DNA from: Thermoflexus sp.
GTDB lineage: Bacteria; Chloroflexota; Anaerolineae; Aggregatilineales; Aggregatilineaceae
Direction: 5' to 3'
Assembly: GCA_020724465.1 (NCBI GenBank)
Contig: DYGX01000015.1
Coordinates: forward strand, 32,618-96,617
DNA: 64,000 nucleotides
Shown one piece after another: positions 1-7,444 of the stretch. A program made the translations under genes and the position numbers. Within the stretch, counting starts at the first letter, position 1, and each line of letters opens with the position of its first letter. Under the pieces are notes generated by a model. That model was given only the letters and a program-made list of their open reading frames with translations, did not search any database and was not told the DNA's origin.

Positions 1-193
1 CAAACCCGCCCGCCTCGCCCGGCTCCAGCGAGCCGGTAAACAGCGCAGACTGGCCCGCCTCGTGCGCCACCAGCCGCGCCCGAGAGCGCCCTCCCAGCAT
101 GGCATCGCTGCTCTCGCGCCAGCCGATCAGCGCCTGCGGCTGTGCGAAGTCGAACAGCATCTTACCCACCCCATCTGCCAGTCTGTGTTCCAT
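1..193 (-). CDS. CIA30 family protein, N-terminal part (cut by window edge)
   Basis: An ATG at 193 is preceded on the minus strand by AGGAGA at good spacing, and the frame stays open for 64 codons to the window edge. The visible residues contain LFDFAQPQALIGW, then SSDAMLGGRSRARL and ALFTGSLEPGEAGGF. This matches the start of the CIA30 (complex I intermediate-associated protein 30) beta-sandwich family, which usually runs LFDF..pe...W...nDgVMGGrS......G...FsG.vsleNgGGF. The bacterial members are of uncertain function. The C-terminal two thirds lie outside the window. It sits downstream of a terminator (215-246), so it probably has its own promoter or is read by weak readthrough. Family assignment is by motif only. 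Confidence 0.7.
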   Translation of the reverse strand, partial: MEHRLADGVGKMLFDFAQPQALIGWRESSDAMLGGRSRARLVAHEAGQSALFTGSLEPGEAGGF

Positions 194-214
194 CACCTAT
201 CTCCTGCACAACAA

Positions 215-246
215 AACGCCCGGCTTTCGTTTCGAGGCCGGGCGTT
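215..246 (-). terminator. Rho-independent terminator of the hexomutase operon
   Basis: A perfect 10-bp inverted repeat, AACGCCCGGC (215-224) and GCCGGGCGTT (237-246), has a 12-nt loop. On the minus strand it is followed by a T-rich tract (TTTTGTTG). It lies 26 nt past the stop of the phosphohexomutase. Confidence 0.8.
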
Positions 247-271
247 CTTTGGGTTGAGGATGTGAAGCGCG

Positions 272-1639
272 CTAGAAATCCTCGATCTCCGGGAACGCCT
301 CGGCCAGGGCAGCACGGACGATCTGCTTGTACGCAAGAGCATGCGCGGCAGTCTCGCCCTCGAAGCGCAGGCTGAGCACCGGCTCCGTATTAGACGCACG
401 CAGCAGCCCCCAGCCGTGCTCAAATGTGATCCGCAGACCGTCGATCGTGTTGATCGGGTAGTCCGCCGCCAGCCGCTCGCGCACAGCGTCGATCACGACC
501 TGCTTTTTGTCCTCAGGACAGCGCGGGCGATATTCCGGCGTGGCGTGCAGCGCCGGGATCGACGCCATCAGCGCGGACAGCGGCTGATCCTGCCGGGCGA
601 TGATCTGCGCGATGCGCCCGGCGACGAATGGCCCGTCGTCGAAACCGTAGTAATCGTCCGCGATGAAGATATGCCCGCTCATCTCCCCGCCCAGCAGCGC
701 GCCCTCTTCCGCCATCTTGGCCTTGATCAGCGAGTGCCCGCTGATCCAGATCACCGGTCGGCCCCCGGCATGCGCCACCTCGTCAAACAGCACTTGCGTG
801 CTCAGCACGTCGGCAACCACCGTCGCGCCCGGGTGGCGGGCCAGCGTGTCACGCGCCAGCAGGATCAGCACGCGGTCCGCCGGGATCGGGTTACCCTGAT
901 CGTCCACCACGCCCACCCGGTCGGCGTCCCCGTCGAACGCCAGACCCAGGTCGGCGCGCTCGCGGCGGACCATCTCGCACAGTTCGCGCAGGTTTTCGGG
1001 CACCTGCGGGTCCGGCTGGTGGTTGGGATAGCTGCCGTCCGGCGTGCAATAGAGGCACACCACGTCGTGCCCCAGCGCCTCAAGCAGCGGCGGACCGTAC
1101 AGGCCACCCATGCCGTTGCCCGCATCAACCACGATCTTGAGCGCACGGCCCGGCACCAGCTTGCGTTCGGCCATCGTCAGGTATCGCTCGCTGGCGCTCT
1201 CGTCGGTGCGGACCTCGCCCGCCCCTTCGACCAGCTCGTCCGCCTCGATCAACTCGCGCAGCGTCTGGATCTGCTCGCCATAAAGGTTGTCTTTGCCGAT
1301 CGCCAGCTTGAAGCCGTTCATCTCCGGCTTGAGGTGGCTGCCGGTCACCATCAGGCCGCCCACGTTCCCCGCCTCGACCGCGCACCAGTACACCAGCGGC
1401 GTGGCGACCATGCCGATATCCGTCACGCTGCACCCGGCCCGCACCAGCCCGGCAATTGCCGCGTTTGCCAGCGCCGGCGAGCTGTGCCGGTTATCGCGCC
1501 CGACGATCACCTCGCGCAGGCCGTGCCCGTGCAGAACCGTTCCGAACGCCTGCCCGATCAGCTCGGCGGCGGTCTCGGTCAGCGCGCTGCCTGCCTTGCC
1601 GCGGATGTCGTACTTCTTGAAGATGCCCGGCTCGATCAC
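272..1639 (-). CDS. Phosphomannomutase/phosphoglucomutase (alpha-D-phosphohexomutase), copy 1
   Basis: The enzyme interconverts hexose 1- and 6-phosphates (mannose or glucose) in the cytosol. The start is a GTG at 1639 giving VIEPGIFKKYDIRG; its GTG overlaps the TGA of the upstream nucleotidyltransferase (GTGA, 4 nt), so translation is probably coupled. Visible features are the N-terminal FKKYDIRGKAG, the phosphoserine loop TGSHLKPEMNGFK, the metal loop FDGDADRVGVVDD, the sugar loop GGEMSGH and the C-terminal phosphate loop RASNTEPVLSLR. Length is 455 aa, usual for the family. The active-site loop reads TGSHL rather than the common TGSHNP or TASHNP, a variation shared with the paralogue at 35938-37356. 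The coupled NTP-transferase suggests GDP-mannose or other NDP-sugar supply. Substrate cannot be read from sequence. Confidence 0.93.
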   Translation of the reverse strand: MIEPGIFKKYDIRGKAGSALTETAAELIGQAFGTVLHGHGLREVIVGRDNRHSSPALANAAIAGLVRAGCSVTDIGMVATPLVYWCAVEAGNVGGLMVTGSHLKPEMNGFKLAIGKDNLYGEQIQTLRELIEADELVEGAGEVRTDESASERYLTMAERKLVPGRALKIVVDAGNGMGGLYGPPLLEALGHDVVCLYCTPDGSYPNHQPDPQVPENLRELCEMVRRERADLGLAFDGDADRVGVVDDQGNPIPADRVLILLARDTLARHPGATVVADVLSTQVLFDEVAHAGGRPVIWISGHSLIKAKMAEEGALLGGEMSGHIFIADDYYGFDDGPFVAGRIAQIIARQDQPLSALMASIPALHATPEYRPRCPEDKKQVVIDAVRERLAADYPINTIDGLRITFEHGWGLLRASNTEPVLSLRFEGETAAHALAYKQIVRAALAEAFPEIEDF

Positions 1640-2943
1640 GATGCCCCCTGCTCGATGCGCGCCTTGCGGCGAATCGTCTGCTCGACCCACACGCGCGTTG
1701 CGTCGGGCACGTCCTCGCTGACCACCGTCGTCGGCCCGATCTCGCTGTCACGCCCGATTTTGACGCCCGGCATGGTCATCACGTTAACCCCGATGAACGC
1801 TCGCTTGCCCGCGATCAGGCCGAGCTTGTCGCGCCCGCTGCTGATGCGCTCGCCTTTGATGGTGGACTTGACCGGCCCCTGATCGATGCGCAGGTTGGCC
1901 GTCGTGCAGCTTGCCGAGAGGTTCACGCCGTCGTCCAGGATCGAATCGAGCGCCTGGCAAACGTGGGTGTGCACACCCTCGCCCAGGTAGCTGCGCGCCA
2001 CCTCGGTCGCGTAGCCGACCACCGAGCGCGCGCCGATCATCGACTCGCGCACCAGCGCGCCGTTGCCGACAATCGCGCCCGGCCCGATGTACGCCGGGCC
2101 GACGACCGTCGCGCCGTGGAACAGCCGCGCGCCGGATTCGATGACCACGTTCCCCTTGATCAGCACGCCGTCTTCGATCTGCACGTCCGGCGCGATCTGC
2201 GGCTGGTCGATCTGGGCCAGCATCCACTGCATCACGTCCAGCACATGCCAGGGATATTTGATCGCGCGCCACGGTCCCTCGTACGTCACCGCCTGGAAGC
2301 GGTGCGATCCCATCAGCCGCGCCATCGCCCGCTCGTAGTGATCGTCGGTCGGCACGTCGCGGGCGTACTCAGCTTCGATCGCGTCCAGCAGCAGCGCCGC
2401 GTCGCCGTGAATGTGCGCCACGATGCTGACCAGGTCGCTCGGCTCGTTGCCCGCGCCCGGCTTCTCGACGATGTCCGTGATCTGCCCGCCATCTCCCAGA
2501 ACCATGTACCCGCCGGGGAAGTAGTCCGTCACACGGTAGCCTGCCAGATAGCTCAGCGCCTCACCAGACTGGTACGCCGTAAGCATCCGCTCGTGGAGCA
2601 AGACATCCGTCAGATCGTGCACTTGCGTGATGTACAGCGCCCGGTTTCCGCCGCGCCGCAGCGTGTCGCGAAGCTGCAGCAGAGCATCGCCCATGCCCTT
2701 CGGCTCGGGCTGGACGACGATCTCGACTGCCATCCCTGGCACCGAACCGGCCAGCGTGCGGATCATGCCCTCGTTCTCCGGGTTGGCAACAATCACGGCT
2801 TCGTCCAGGCCAAGCTGGTAGTAGCGCTCGAGCTGGATGCTGAGCAGCGGGCGCCCCATGAACTTGATCAGCGACTTCTCTTCCAGCGGCCACAGACGCG
2901 AACTCGCCCCGCCCGCCAGGATCACTAACAGCGGCGATCGCAC
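1636..2943 (-). CDS. Sugar-phosphate nucleotidyltransferase with left-handed beta-helix domain (GlmU/GlgC-like)
   Basis: It transfers a nucleotide to a sugar 1-phosphate. The GTG start at 2943 follows GGAGGGAAACC, an excellent ribosome site. The N-terminal Rossmann-type domain opens with LAGGASSRLWPL and EEKSLIKFMGRPLL, the usual nucleotide-binding signature. From about residue 250 to 380 there are hexapeptide-type repeats (VLIKGNVVIESGARL, GPAYIGPGAIVGN, VGYATEVARSYLG) forming an acyl-transferase-like beta-helix. Length is 435 aa. The stop overlaps the start of the phosphohexomutase, so the two form one unit that could take a hexose 6-phosphate to an NDP-sugar. The exact sugar and nucleotide are not determinable by eye. 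GlmU itself is less likely, because no clear acetyltransferase catalytic region is recognised. Confidence 0.85.
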   Translation of the reverse strand: MRSPLLVILAGGASSRLWPLEEKSLIKFMGRPLLSIQLERYYQLGLDEAVIVANPENEGMIRTLAGSVPGMAVEIVVQPEPKGMGDALLQLRDTLRRGGNRALYITQVHDLTDVLLHERMLTAYQSGEALSYLAGYRVTDYFPGGYMVLGDGGQITDIVEKPGAGNEPSDLVSIVAHIHGDAALLLDAIEAEYARDVPTDDHYERAMARLMGSHRFQAVTYEGPWRAIKYPWHVLDVMQWMLAQIDQPQIAPDVQIEDGVLIKGNVVIESGARLFHGATVVGPAYIGPGAIVGNGALVRESMIGARSVVGYATEVARSYLGEGVHTHVCQALDSILDDGVNLSASCTTANLRIDQGPVKSTIKGERISSGRDKLGLIAGKRAFIGVNVMTMPGVKIGRDSEIGPTTVVSEDVPDATRVWVEQTIRRKARIEQGAS

Positions 2944-3052
2944 GGTTTCCCTCCCTCAGCACCGAGACACACAACCCGGCACGAGCCGCCCGGCGACGGT
3001 CCTGTGCCGGTTCCATTGTAATGTGACAGCCGTGTATCGTCCACCCATCCGA

Positions 3053-3715
3053 TCAAGCGCGGGCTTCGTCGCTCGTCGCGGCGCGCAGCGGAACAGCCAG
3101 CGCCGCCCCCGCCACAAACCCGCCGATGTGCGCCCAGAACGCCACGCCCGTCGTCTGCACGGTGTCAACGCTCAGCGCCGCCACGCCGCTGATCAACTGC
3201 TGGATGAACCAGATGCCCAGGAACAGCAGCGCCGGAACCGATACGATCCCCACGCGCAGAATCAGCAGCCGGATGCGGTTGGTCGGGTACATGACCAGAT
3301 AGGCGCCCAGCACGCCGGACAGCGCGCCCGAAGCGCCCACGCTGGGGATGGTCGAACCCTGGTTGGTGTAGATGTGCGCCGCGCTGGCCGCCAGCCCGGT
3401 CCCGATGTAGAACAGCAGAAACAGCAGCGGGCCAAGCCGGTGCTCGATGTTGTCGCCGAAAACCCACAAAAACAGCATGTTGCCGATGATGTGCGCCCAG
3501 CCGCCGTGCACAAACATCGACGTGATGAGGGTGTACAGATCGTCTCCACGCTGGATCTCGGCGGGAATCATGCCGTAGGTTGTCACAAAATCCTGAAGCT
3601 GCTGCGGGTCGAGCGTGGCTTCGTAAAGAAAAACGAGCACGTTCAGCACCACAAGCGCCAGCGTGAAAAACGCAAACCCGCGCCGTGGATAGTTATCGTC
3701 GCCAACCGGAAACAT
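3053..3715 (-). CDS. Rhomboid family intramembrane serine protease, copy A
   Basis: A polytopic membrane protease that cleaves transmembrane substrates. I chose the ATG at 3715 (MFPVGDDNYPRRG) because GAGGGGG lies just upstream on the minus strand; a longer frame to 3784 has no ribosome site. The protein is 220 aa with about six membrane segments. Catalytic features are VHGGWAHIIGNMLFLWVFG in the TM2 region, GASGALSGVLGAY with the serine in the GxSG motif, and AHIGGFVAGAAL carrying the catalytic histidine. A near-identical layout, including the MFPxGDDN start, is found in the next gene (3833-4552), so this is a tandem duplication. Substrates are unknown. Confidence 0.93.
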   Translation of the reverse strand: MFPVGDDNYPRRGFAFFTLALVVLNVLVFLYEATLDPQQLQDFVTTYGMIPAEIQRGDDLYTLITSMFVHGGWAHIIGNMLFLWVFGDNIEHRLGPLLFLLFYIGTGLAASAAHIYTNQGSTIPSVGASGALSGVLGAYLVMYPTNRIRLLILRVGIVSVPALLFLGIWFIQQLISGVAALSVDTVQTTGVAFWAHIGGFVAGAALAVPLRAATSDEARA

Positions 3716-3832
3716 GGGTTCCCCCTCGTCTTGTCTATCCCAATACCCACGCGGTGCGGCGCACCGACAATCAGAATGTAGCAAAGAGCAATGCGCGCCC
3801 GGTAATCGCGCCGCGGCGCCGGGTCGGGCGTG

Positions 3833-4552
3833 CTAGCCGAAGGGGAAATCGCGCCGCGAACCGCGCTGCACCCAGATGCCCGTCTCGAACGGATCGCGTG
3901 GCGGCTCGCGGCGCAGCACGCCCAGCACCGCACCGCCGACCAGCCCGCCGACAAACCCGCCGACATGCGCCCAGAACGCGACGCCGCTCGTCTGCGCGGT
4001 GGCTACTTGAAGTTCGATCAGCCCGTTGAACAACTGAGTCAAAAACCAGATGCCCAGGAACATGTAGGCAGGGACGTACATGATCCCCCAGTACCAGACC
4101 AGCACGCGCACCCGGTTGAACGGATAGAGCAGCACGTAGGCGCCCATCACGCCGGAGATCGCCCCGCTGGCGCCCACGCTGGGGATGAGTGAACCCTGAT
4201 TTGTGTAGATGTGCGCCAGGCTGGCCGCCAGCCCGCAGGCCAGGTAGAACAGCAGGTACAGCACCGAGCCGAAGCGTTGCTCGATGTTATCACCGAAGAT
4301 CCACAAAAAGAGCATGTTCCCAAAAATATGCGCGAAGCCGCCGTGCACAAACATGGACGTGAACAGGGTGTACAGGTCGCGCCCCGCTTCGATCTCGGCC
4401 GGGATAACGCCGTACTTAAAGATGAACGCCTGCAGCTCGTCGAGCGGCAGCACACTCTGGTACATGAACACAAGGACGTTCACCACCACCAGCGAGACGG
4501 TCACCAGCGGGATCCCGCGCGCGCCGTGGTTGTCGTCACCAATTGGGAACAT
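3833..4552 (-). CDS. Rhomboid family intramembrane serine protease, copy B
   Basis: Paralogue of the preceding rhomboid. The ATG at 4552 (MFPIGDDNHGARG) follows AGGAG on the minus strand with 2 nt spacing before the start; upstream codons in frame lack a site. The 239-aa protein shows VHGGFAHIFGNMLFLWIFG, the nucleophile motif GASGAISGVMGAY and the histidine motif AHVGGFVGGLVGG, all intact. The C-terminus carries a short extra tail (residues about 215-239, RREPPRDPFETG and a basic stretch) absent from copy A. A gap of 117 nt separates the two copies. Both should be active by motif. Different loops and tails suggest separate substrates or localisation, which is an inference. Confidence 0.93.
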   Translation of the reverse strand: MFPIGDDNHGARGIPLVTVSLVVVNVLVFMYQSVLPLDELQAFIFKYGVIPAEIEAGRDLYTLFTSMFVHGGFAHIFGNMLFLWIFGDNIEQRFGSVLYLLFYLACGLAASLAHIYTNQGSLIPSVGASGAISGVMGAYVLLYPFNRVRVLVWYWGIMYVPAYMFLGIWFLTQLFNGLIELQVATAQTSGVAFWAHVGGFVGGLVGGAVLGVLRREPPRDPFETGIWVQRGSRRDFPFG

Positions 4553-4667
4553 CGCTCCTGCCTTCTGCTGACCGGCGGGTAGATCGCGCCGCTGCGGGCT
4601 GCGCGATCGTGACACGCTGAATTGATGTTAGCCGATGCCCACCGGCGCGGCAACGCCTGCTGCCAGA

Positions 4668-4706
4668 AAACAAAACCGCGCCGCTCGCTGGGCAGCGAGA
4701 GCGCGG
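4668..4706 (-). terminator. Intrinsic terminator after the REC-only regulator
   Basis: The arms CCGCGC (4676-4681) with CTCGCT (4684-4689) pair with AGCGAG (4694-4699) and GCGCGG (4701-4706) around a GGGC loop, with small bulges. On the minus strand a TTTTGTTTTC tract follows. It lies 30 nt beyond the stop at 4736. Confidence 0.7.
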
Positions 4707-4735
4707 AAAATGATCCGAACAAGAAGACCCGCTAC

Positions 4736-5119
4736 TCAGTCCCGGTTGACCGGATCGAGGTCCAGCATCCGGCGAACTTTCGCCACCAGGTCGTGATGGA
4801 GAATCGGCTTGGGTAGATAGTCGGTCGCCCCGGCATCCATACCGCTCATGACGCTTTTCGCGTCGCCGCGTGCGGATAGAATCAAAATCGGCAGGTCCCC
4901 GGTATCTGACCGCTGGCGCAGCACGCGGCACAACTCGATCCCGTCCATCCCCGGCATCATCACGTCGAGGATGATCAAATCGGGCGTTTCGAGTTCCAGC
5001 ACGGCCAGGGCTTGATCGGCGTCCTTGGCTTTTAGCACCTCAAAGCCGCCGCGCTCGAGCATGATGCCAATGAGCGTCAGCGCGCCAATTTCGTCGTCAA
5101 CCACGAGAATCCGCTTCAT
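4736..5119 (-). CDS. Response regulator, stand-alone receiver domain
   Basis: A CheY-like phospho-receiver of 127 aa with no output domain. Visible are the acidic pair in ILVVDDE (residues 8-9), the phospho-acceptor aspartate in LIILDVMMPGMDG (about residue 52), the serine switch in ILILSARGD, and the lysine in DYLPKPI. The ATG at 5119 follows GGAG 9 nt upstream. No cognate kinase lies next to it. The gene is flanked by a terminator downstream and by a 340-nt divergent intergenic region shared with trmI. It probably works by protein-protein contact, either as a relay element or as a partner of one of the orphan kinases further along. Confidence 0.9.
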   Translation of the reverse strand: MKRILVVDDEIGALTLIGIMLERGGFEVLKAKDADQALAVLELETPDLIILDVMMPGMDGIELCRVLRQRSDTGDLPILILSARGDAKSVMSGMDAGATDYLPKPILHHDLVAKVRRMLDLDPVNRD

Positions 5120-5460
5120 ACCCGGGTGTCTCCATTCGCATTAGGGCAGATAGCCTTCCCTCGACTATCTGTGCCTTAGTGTAACATCAAAAGGGGTCGC
5201 TGCAACTGGCCCGCTGGAGCTACCGACAGCCGGAGTTCCAGGCCGGCAGCCCGGCGCGCCCGCCGCTACATGGCGATCGGCTCCTTTTCTTCCCGACACC
5301 CCCGAGCACCTGCGGCCCCCTGCTCGCTGCGCAGGCAGCCCTCTTTATACAACGCTTTCAATTCTTGCGCCAATCGCCTACAACCCCGACGATTGGCTTT
5401 TACGTACAGACTCCCTATAATCGCAGCGCTGAAACACTCCCAGGAGGGTGATCAAAACCG
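5120..5460. other. Divergent intergenic region between the REC gene and trmI
   Basis: This 341-nt stretch holds the good trmI promoter (5393-5421) and ribosome site at its right end. On the left, towards the REC gene, only weak A/T-rich candidates are seen around 5171-5205. The middle (about 5215-5340) is GC-rich with small self-complementary pieces and no convincing gene. Confidence 0.5.
5393..5421 (+). promoter_or_regulatory. Promoter of trmI
   Basis: TTGGCT (5393-5398), 17 nt, TATAAT (5416-5421). A transcript would begin near 5428 and give a 33-nt leader containing AGGAGG (5442-5447). Confidence 0.8.
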
Positions 5461-6369
5461 TTGCCGCTTCCCCAATCCGCCACCGTCGCCTACGGCGACA
5501 TTGTGCTGCTGGTCGGCAAAGACCGCCGCACCTTCATCCGCACGGTGACCGAAGGCAAGCGCTTCGAGTGCCATCTGGGCTATCTGGAGTTCGATGCGCT
5601 GGTCGGCGTCCCGTTCGGCGCGCAAGTCCCGACGCATCTGGGCCACAAGATGTTCGTGCTGCCGCCCAGCACCAACGACCTGATCCTGCACCTGCAGCGC
5701 GAGGGGCAGATTATCTTTCCCAAAGACCTGGGGTACATCGCGCTCAAGCTGGGGATCCGACCGGGCGTGCGCGTGATCGAAGCCGGGACGGGCAGCGGGG
5801 CGCTGACGCTGACGCTGGCGCTGCTGGTCGGCGACGAAGGGCACGTCTACAGCTACGAGCGCCGCGCCAAGATGCAGGAACGCGCCCTGCTCAATGTGCG
5901 CCGCGCCGGGCTGCTGCACCGCGTCACCTTCCACCAGCGCGACATCGAGCGCGGCTTCGACGAGCGCGACGCGCACGCCTTGTTCCTCGATGTACGCGAG
6001 CCGTGGGACTATCTGCCGCAGGCGCGCGAGGCTCTGCGCGGCGGGGGGTTCTTTGGGGCTATCGTCCCGACCATGAACCAGGTGATTCAGTTGACCGAAG
6101 CGCTCTATGCCGGGCCGTGGTTCTTGCTGGAGATCGAGGAACTGCTGCTGCGCACATATAAGACCATCCCGGCGCGCATCCGGCCGGACGAGCAGATGGT
6201 CGGCCACACCGGTTATCTGGTCTTTGCCCGCGCCGCCGAGCGTGAAGAACAGGCCGCCTGGGACGCCGCGCTGCTGGCTGAGGGCGACGACAACGGCGCG
6301 GCTGAGGACGGCGATCCCCCTGACGACACGCCAGTCGGGCCGGAAGTCGACGCGGACGAGGACGCCTAG
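5461..6369 (+). CDS. trmI: tRNA (adenine-58-N1)-methyltransferase
   Basis: It methylates N1 of A58 in the T-loop of tRNAs using S-adenosylmethionine. The start is a TTG at 5461, giving LPLPQSATVAYGDIVLLVG; the extended site AGGAGGGTGATC ends 7 nt before it. The N-terminal beta-barrel part (to about residue 75) includes the THLGHKMFVLPPST region. The SAM-binding Rossmann fold begins at VIEAGTGSGALTL (about residues 102-114), followed by the acidic YSYERR. Length is 302 aa, slightly longer than usual because of an acidic C-terminal tail (EGDDNGAAEDGDPPDD) of unknown role. The gene has its own promoter and stands alone, convergent with rplY. Confidence 0.92.
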   Translation: MPLPQSATVAYGDIVLLVGKDRRTFIRTVTEGKRFECHLGYLEFDALVGVPFGAQVPTHLGHKMFVLPPSTNDLILHLQREGQIIFPKDLGYIALKLGIRPGVRVIEAGTGSGALTLTLALLVGDEGHVYSYERRAKMQERALLNVRRAGLLHRVTFHQRDIERGFDERDAHALFLDVREPWDYLPQAREALRGGGFFGAIVPTMNQVIQLTEALYAGPWFLLEIEELLLRTYKTIPARIRPDEQMVGHTGYLVFARAAEREEQAAWDAALLAEGDDNGAAEDGDPPDDTPVGPEVDADEDA

Positions 6370-6420
6370 CGCCCGCCATACCCCCTGACACCGGCCAGCA
6401 GGGAGCAACCGGCCAGGCAA

Positions 6421-6446
6421 CGAAAAAGGGGCCGGTGTGGCCCCTT
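6421..6446 (-). terminator. Terminator of rplY
   Basis: AAGGGGCC (6426-6433) and GGCCCCTT (6439-6446) form an 8-bp stem with a 5-nt loop. On the minus strand TTTTT and CG follow. It lies between the convergent ends of trmI and rplY. Confidence 0.8.
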
Positions 6447-6490
6447 CGAGGTAATGCCCTCAACCTGCTCCGGCACGCTGCCAGCAGGCG

Positions 6491-7150
6491 CTAAACCTCG
6501 TCTTCCTCGTCTTCTTCCTCGCGGCGGCGGATCAGCTCCGGCTCTTCCTCGCCGGCTGCTTCCTCTTCGGCCTCTTCCTCTTCCGGCGCTGCCGCCTCAA
6601 GGTAGGTCGTTGTGACCACCACCGTTTCGGGCGGGTCATGGTACGTCACGCCCGGCAACTGCGGCAGGTCCTCAACCAGGATCATCTGGCCGACTTCGGT
6701 CAATCCAGAGACATCGACCGTGATCTCCGACGGCAGATCGGCAGGCAGGCACTCGACCGTCACCGCAGTCAATTCGTGCACGATCACGCCGTTGTTGTCT
6801 TCCAGCGCGTCCGTGCTGCCGGTGAGCACCACCGGCACTTCGGTGCGGATCGCGACGTCCATTTGCACCCGGTAAAAGTCGACATGGAGTACATCACCGC
6901 GCAGGGGCGCTCGCTGGACGCTGCGGATCAGAGCGTTGTACTTCTCGCTGTCCACCATCAGCTCGATGATGTGCGATCCGCCAGCCTGCAGCAGCACAGG
7001 GCGCAGCTCGGCCCACGGCACCTGGAGCGAAATCGGCTCGAAATTGGGGCCGTACAACACCCCCGGGATGACCCCTTCGCGGCGCAGATGCCGGACTTCT
7101 TTGCCGGCTACGTCGCGTTTGGCTGCTTTGAGAACGATCGTCTCAGCCAT
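6491..7150 (-). CDS. rplY: Ribosomal protein bL25 (CTC/general stress type)
   Basis: A 5S rRNA-binding protein of the large ribosomal subunit. The ATG at 7150 follows GAGGAGA. The N-terminal L25 beta-barrel (residues 1-95) has ETIVLKAAKRD, a GVIPGVLYG-type loop and HVDFYRVQMD. The TL5/CTC-type C-terminal domain (about 100-185) has TAVTVECLPADLP and a VDVSGL repeat. The tail from about residue 190 is almost entirely Glu/Asp (EEEEAEEEAAGEEEPEL), common in long-form L25. Length is 219 aa. A good promoter at 7322-7350 leaves a leader of about 165 nt, which is long for a single-gene unit. Confidence 0.95.
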   Translation of the reverse strand: MAETIVLKAAKRDVAGKEVRHLRREGVIPGVLYGPNFEPISLQVPWAELRPVLLQAGGSHIIELMVDSEKYNALIRSVQRAPLRGDVLHVDFYRVQMDVAIRTEVPVVLTGSTDALEDNNGVIVHELTAVTVECLPADLPSEITVDVSGLTEVGQMILVEDLPQLPGVTYHDPPETVVVTTTYLEAAAPEEEEAEEEAAGEEEPELIRRREEEDEEDEV

Positions 7151-7321
7151 GAAAACACTTTCTCCTCAATCTCTCAGGATGGCCGGCAGCGCACAGCGGC
7201 TCGCCGCGTCTCCCGCGTGGTCGTATCAACCCGACGCCCGCACACCACGGGCATCGTCAGTGATCGGCTATGGAATCACCCTGACGGACAGGGTGCAAAA
7301 ACGCTCAGCGGAGCGGGTGCA

Positions 7322-7350
7322 ATTGTAGCCAAGGCGTGCATCAGCGTCAA
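7322..7350 (-). promoter_or_regulatory. Promoter of rplY
   Basis: On the minus strand TTGACG (7350-7345), 17 nt, TACAAT (7327-7322). Transcription would start near 7315, leaving about 165 nt before the ATG. Confidence 0.75.
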
Positions 7351-7374
7351 TGGTCGATCGCGGCAGCCCGGCGG

Positions 7375-7404
7375 TTCGACGGCGCTGCGCCCGGCCTCTA
7401 TAAT
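7375..7404 (+). promoter_or_regulatory. Promoter of the GT-C/lytic transglycosylase pair
   Basis: TTCGAC (7375-7380), 18 nt, TATAAT (7399-7404). It is back to back with the rplY promoter. Confidence 0.6.
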
Positions 7405-7444
7405 TGGCCCCTGGCCGGACGCTCACCGCTGACAGGACCGGTAC

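Noticed and set aside
341..1882. Long open frame antisense to the first phosphohexomutase and nucleotidyltransferase
   Set aside because: Its translation is Arg/His/Gln-rich without domains; it is the high-GC shadow of the real minus-strand genes.
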